A stretch of DNA of 64,000 bases from Microbacterium flavum (GTDB lineage: Bacteria; Actinomycetota; Actinomycetes; Actinomycetales; Microbacteriaceae). The notes beneath the pieces are model-generated. The model worked only from the letters and a program-made list of their open reading frames with translations, made no database searches and was not told the origin of the DNA. Shown here in pieces: positions 62,180-64,000 of this stretch (its first letter is position 1; every line of letters starts with the position of its first letter). A program made the translations under genes and the position numbers. The stretch is from the NCBI RefSeq assembly GCF_018717645.1, contig NZ_JAFLHG010000005.1, positions 124,001 to 188,000 on the forward strand, in the 5' to 3' direction.

Positions 62180-62943
62180 ACCCGGGGGCGGCGATCGTCG
62201 ACGGAGCCCTGTGGGTGGCTGTCCCGGTGGCGGTGCTTGCCGGGCTGGTGTCGTTCCTCTCCCCGTGCGTGCTGCCACTCGTGCCCGGCTACCTCGGTTA
62301 CCTCGGCAGCACCACCACCGACACCCGAACAGTCGGAACCGGGTCAGGGGTCGCGGTGCGGACGGAGCGTGCACGGCTGTTGCTGGGGGTGGCCCTGTTC
62401 ATCGCCGGCTTCACGGTGGTATTCGTGGCGGTCACCATCCTTGGGGGCGCTTTCGGGTTTCTGCTGTTGCAGTACGCGAACATCCTCACCCGGGTGTTTG
62501 GGGTTGTCATCATCGTTCTCGGTCTGGTTTTCCTCGGCCTGTTCGGGCTCGCCCAACGCACCCTCCGCCCCCGTATCCGAGGTCGCGCGGGGTTGATCGG
62601 CGCGCCGTTGCTCGGCTTCGCGCTCGGTGTCGGCTGGACGCCGTGCATCGGCCCGACCCTCGCGGCGATCATCTCCATGTCGTGGAACCTGGGCGACCCG
62701 GCTCGCGCCGGCCTCCTCGGCCTGGCCTACTCTCTCGGCCTGGGGATCCCGTTCCTGATCCTCGCTGCCGGCTGGGGATGGGCATCCCGGTCCGTGACAT
62801 TCCTGCGCCGCCACATCCGCGCTCTGAACATCATCGGCGGAGTGATGCTCATCCTCCTCGGGCTGCTGATGGTCACCGGACTGTGGACGGCGCTGATGTC
62901 GTCACTGCAACAGGTGGTGATCAATGTCCCCCTCCCGCTCTGA
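62176..62943 (+). CDS. ccdA: CcdA-family thiol:disulfide transporter
   Basis: The 255-residue membrane protein carries the two key cysteines in FLSPCVLPLVPGY and VGWTPCIGP on separate helices. It moves electrons from cytosolic thioredoxin to the TlpA/ResA-like protein outside. GTG at 62176 overlaps the upstream stop; the end overlaps resB by 20 nt. Confidence 0.95.
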   Translation: MNPGAAIVDGALWVAVPVAVLAGLVSFLSPCVLPLVPGYLGYLGSTTTDTRTVGTGSGVAVRTERARLLLGVALFIAGFTVVFVAVTILGGAFGFLLLQYANILTRVFGVVIIVLGLVFLGLFGLAQRTLRPRIRGRAGLIGAPLLGFALGVGWTPCIGPTLAAIISMSWNLGDPARAGLLGLAYSLGLGIPFLILAAGWGWASRSVTFLRRHIRALNIIGGVMLILLGLLMVTGLWTALMSSLQQVVINVPLPL

Positions 62944-64000
62944 GACCGACGAGGCGAACGAGGCCGTCGACCCGCTCCGACCCCGCGACCACGCCGACAG
63001 CGACGACGGTGACAATGCCGCGGACGTGACCTCCCCGGCGCTCGGCATCGTGGGCTGGGGGAGGTGGGCATGGCGGCAGCTGACCAGTATGCGTACCGCC
63101 CTGGTGCTGCTGCTGTTCCTTGCGATCGCCGCCGTACCGGGGTCGCTGTTCCCACAGCGCACCGCCGACCCCAACGGCGTCATCCAATGGGAACGCGATA
63201 ACCCGGACGTGTTCCCCGTCGCGGACGCGATCGGGTTGTTCGACGTGTACCAATCGCCTTGGTTCTCCGCGATCTACCTGCTGCTGTTCACCTCCCTCAT
63301 CGGCTGCGTCATTCCCCGCGCAAAGCACCACTACAAAGCCCTCCGGTCACAGCCGCCCCGCACCCCCGCCCGCCTCTCTCGCCTCCCCGACTACCGGGAG
63401 GTCACCGTATCCGCAGGGGCGGCGGCCCAGAACGCGGCGGAAGAGGCCGTTGAGCTCGCGGAGCGGCAACTGCGCCGCGCTGGCTACCGGGTGCACAGGT
63501 ACGACGGCCGCGGATGGGCATCCGTCTCGGCGGAGCGCGGCTACCTGCGAGAAACCGGGAACCTTGTCTTCCACATCGCTCTGATCGGGGTGCTGGTCTC
63601 CGTCGGCATCGGCGGCGGGTTCGCTTACACCGGGCAGCGGGTCGTGGTGGAGGGCACCACGTTCGTCAACGCCCTCAGCGACTACTCCTCCTTCAACCCG
63701 GGCCGATTCGTCGACGGAACCGGCCTCGCCCCGTACTCGATGACCCTCGACGAGTTCGAGGTCACCTATCAGCTGCCCGGTACCCCCGGCGCGGGGCAAG
63801 CAGGGGACTTCTCCGCCAATGTGACTATCCGCCAACCCGGGCAGGACGACCGCAGCGAGAGCGTCATCGTCAACTATCCGATCACCGTCGAAGGTGACCG
63901 GATCTACCTGCTCGGAAACGGGTACGCGCCCACCCTCACTATCCGGAACCCGGAGGGGGAAGTTGTGTACAGCGAATCGCAGCCGTTCCTGCCGCAGGAC
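62924..64000 (+). CDS. resB: ResB-type cytochrome c biogenesis protein, cut by window end
   Basis: ATG at 62924 (MSPSRSETDEANEAVDPLRP) opens a frame with no stop before the window end, so about 359 codons are visible. ResB signatures: WRQLTSMRTALVLLLFLAIA, VPGSLFPQR and SPWFSAIYLLLFTSLIGCVI, then a long soluble domain. With ccdA and the TlpA-like protein it forms the System II cytochrome c maturation set; resC is probably next. It overlaps ccdA by 20 nt. Confidence 0.9.
   Translation, partial: MSPSRSETDEANEAVDPLRPRDHADSDDGDNAADVTSPALGIVGWGRWAWRQLTSMRTALVLLLFLAIAAVPGSLFPQRTADPNGVIQWERDNPDVFPVADAIGLFDVYQSPWFSAIYLLLFTSLIGCVIPRAKHHYKALRSQPPRTPARLSRLPDYREVTVSAGAAAQNAAEEAVELAERQLRRAGYRVHRYDGRGWASVSAERGYLRETGNLVFHIALIGVLVSVGIGGGFAYTGQRVVVEGTTFVNALSDYSSFNPGRFVDGTGLAPYSMTLDEFEVTYQLPGTPGAGQAGDFSANVTIRQPGQDDRSESVIVNYPITVEGDRIYLLGNGYAPTLTIRNPEGEVVYSESQPFLPQD

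Overview
This is high-GC DNA with the codon use and gene content of an actinobacterium. Family content (PurA, PurL, a CmtR-type metal sensor, DUF4386, Tat genes) and style suggest Microbacteriaceae, most likely a Microbacterium relative. That placement is inferred; there is no rRNA or tRNA in the window to confirm it.

Layout. 1-2.1 kb: the end of a HAMP/cyclase-type protein and a translationally coupled MscS channel with a cyclic-nucleotide-binding domain. 2.2-5.5 kb: a decayed surface-protein fragment, purA and a lactonase-like beta-propeller gene. 5.6-16.6 kb: an apparently single catabolic locus. It has a carbohydrate-type ABC importer without its ATPase, a hydrolase, an HpcH-type aldolase, an SDR, a HisD-family dehydrogenase, a LacI regulator, a double NTF2-fold protein, a bicupin and a nitrilase-fold amidase. 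Three copies of the motif GCATACGYATRC lie before its transcription units. 16.6-22.4 kb: a LysR regulator, a second HisD-family gene and a betaine-type (OpuA-like) importer. 22.5-26.1 kb: an AI-2E-family protein, chorismate mutase and a Ytr-like GntR/ABC operon. 26-28.4 kb: two tandem paralogous membrane-anchored proteins and a 44-residue membrane protein. 28.4-35.6 kb: purL, small genes, a CPBP protease, a dicarboxylate/glutamate symporter and its FadR-type regulator. 36-39.2 kb: a Tat-exported intradiol-dioxygenase-like lipoprotein directly followed by tatA-tatC-tatB. 39-47.3 kb: a two-component system, a DM13/DoxX pair and several regulator/oxidoreductase sets.

From about 47.25 kb the content changes to accessory DNA. 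Two gapless ~113-bp direct repeats (about 70% identical) at 47251 and 53790 bracket a 6.5-kb cassette: a GNAT enzyme, an old-yellow-enzyme reductase, an MFS pump, an XRE-cupin regulator, a thioredoxin-reductase-like flavoprotein and a methyltransferase. From 54.3 kb to the end runs a heavy-metal and envelope-thiol island: cmtR, a soft-metal P-type ATPase, a DsbA-like protein, an FAD oxidoreductase, a CDF transporter, CopC, a second-type lspA, a TlpA-like thioredoxin, ccdA and resB (cut by the window end). Nearly all are joined by 1-20-nt overlaps.

A 62-bp palindromic element with 20-nt arms and a 22-nt centre occurs three times, all between genes (24007, 26236, 28159). No CRISPR array, tRNA, rRNA, intact transposase or phage gene was seen. 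All identifications rest on reading the sequence; no database search was run.
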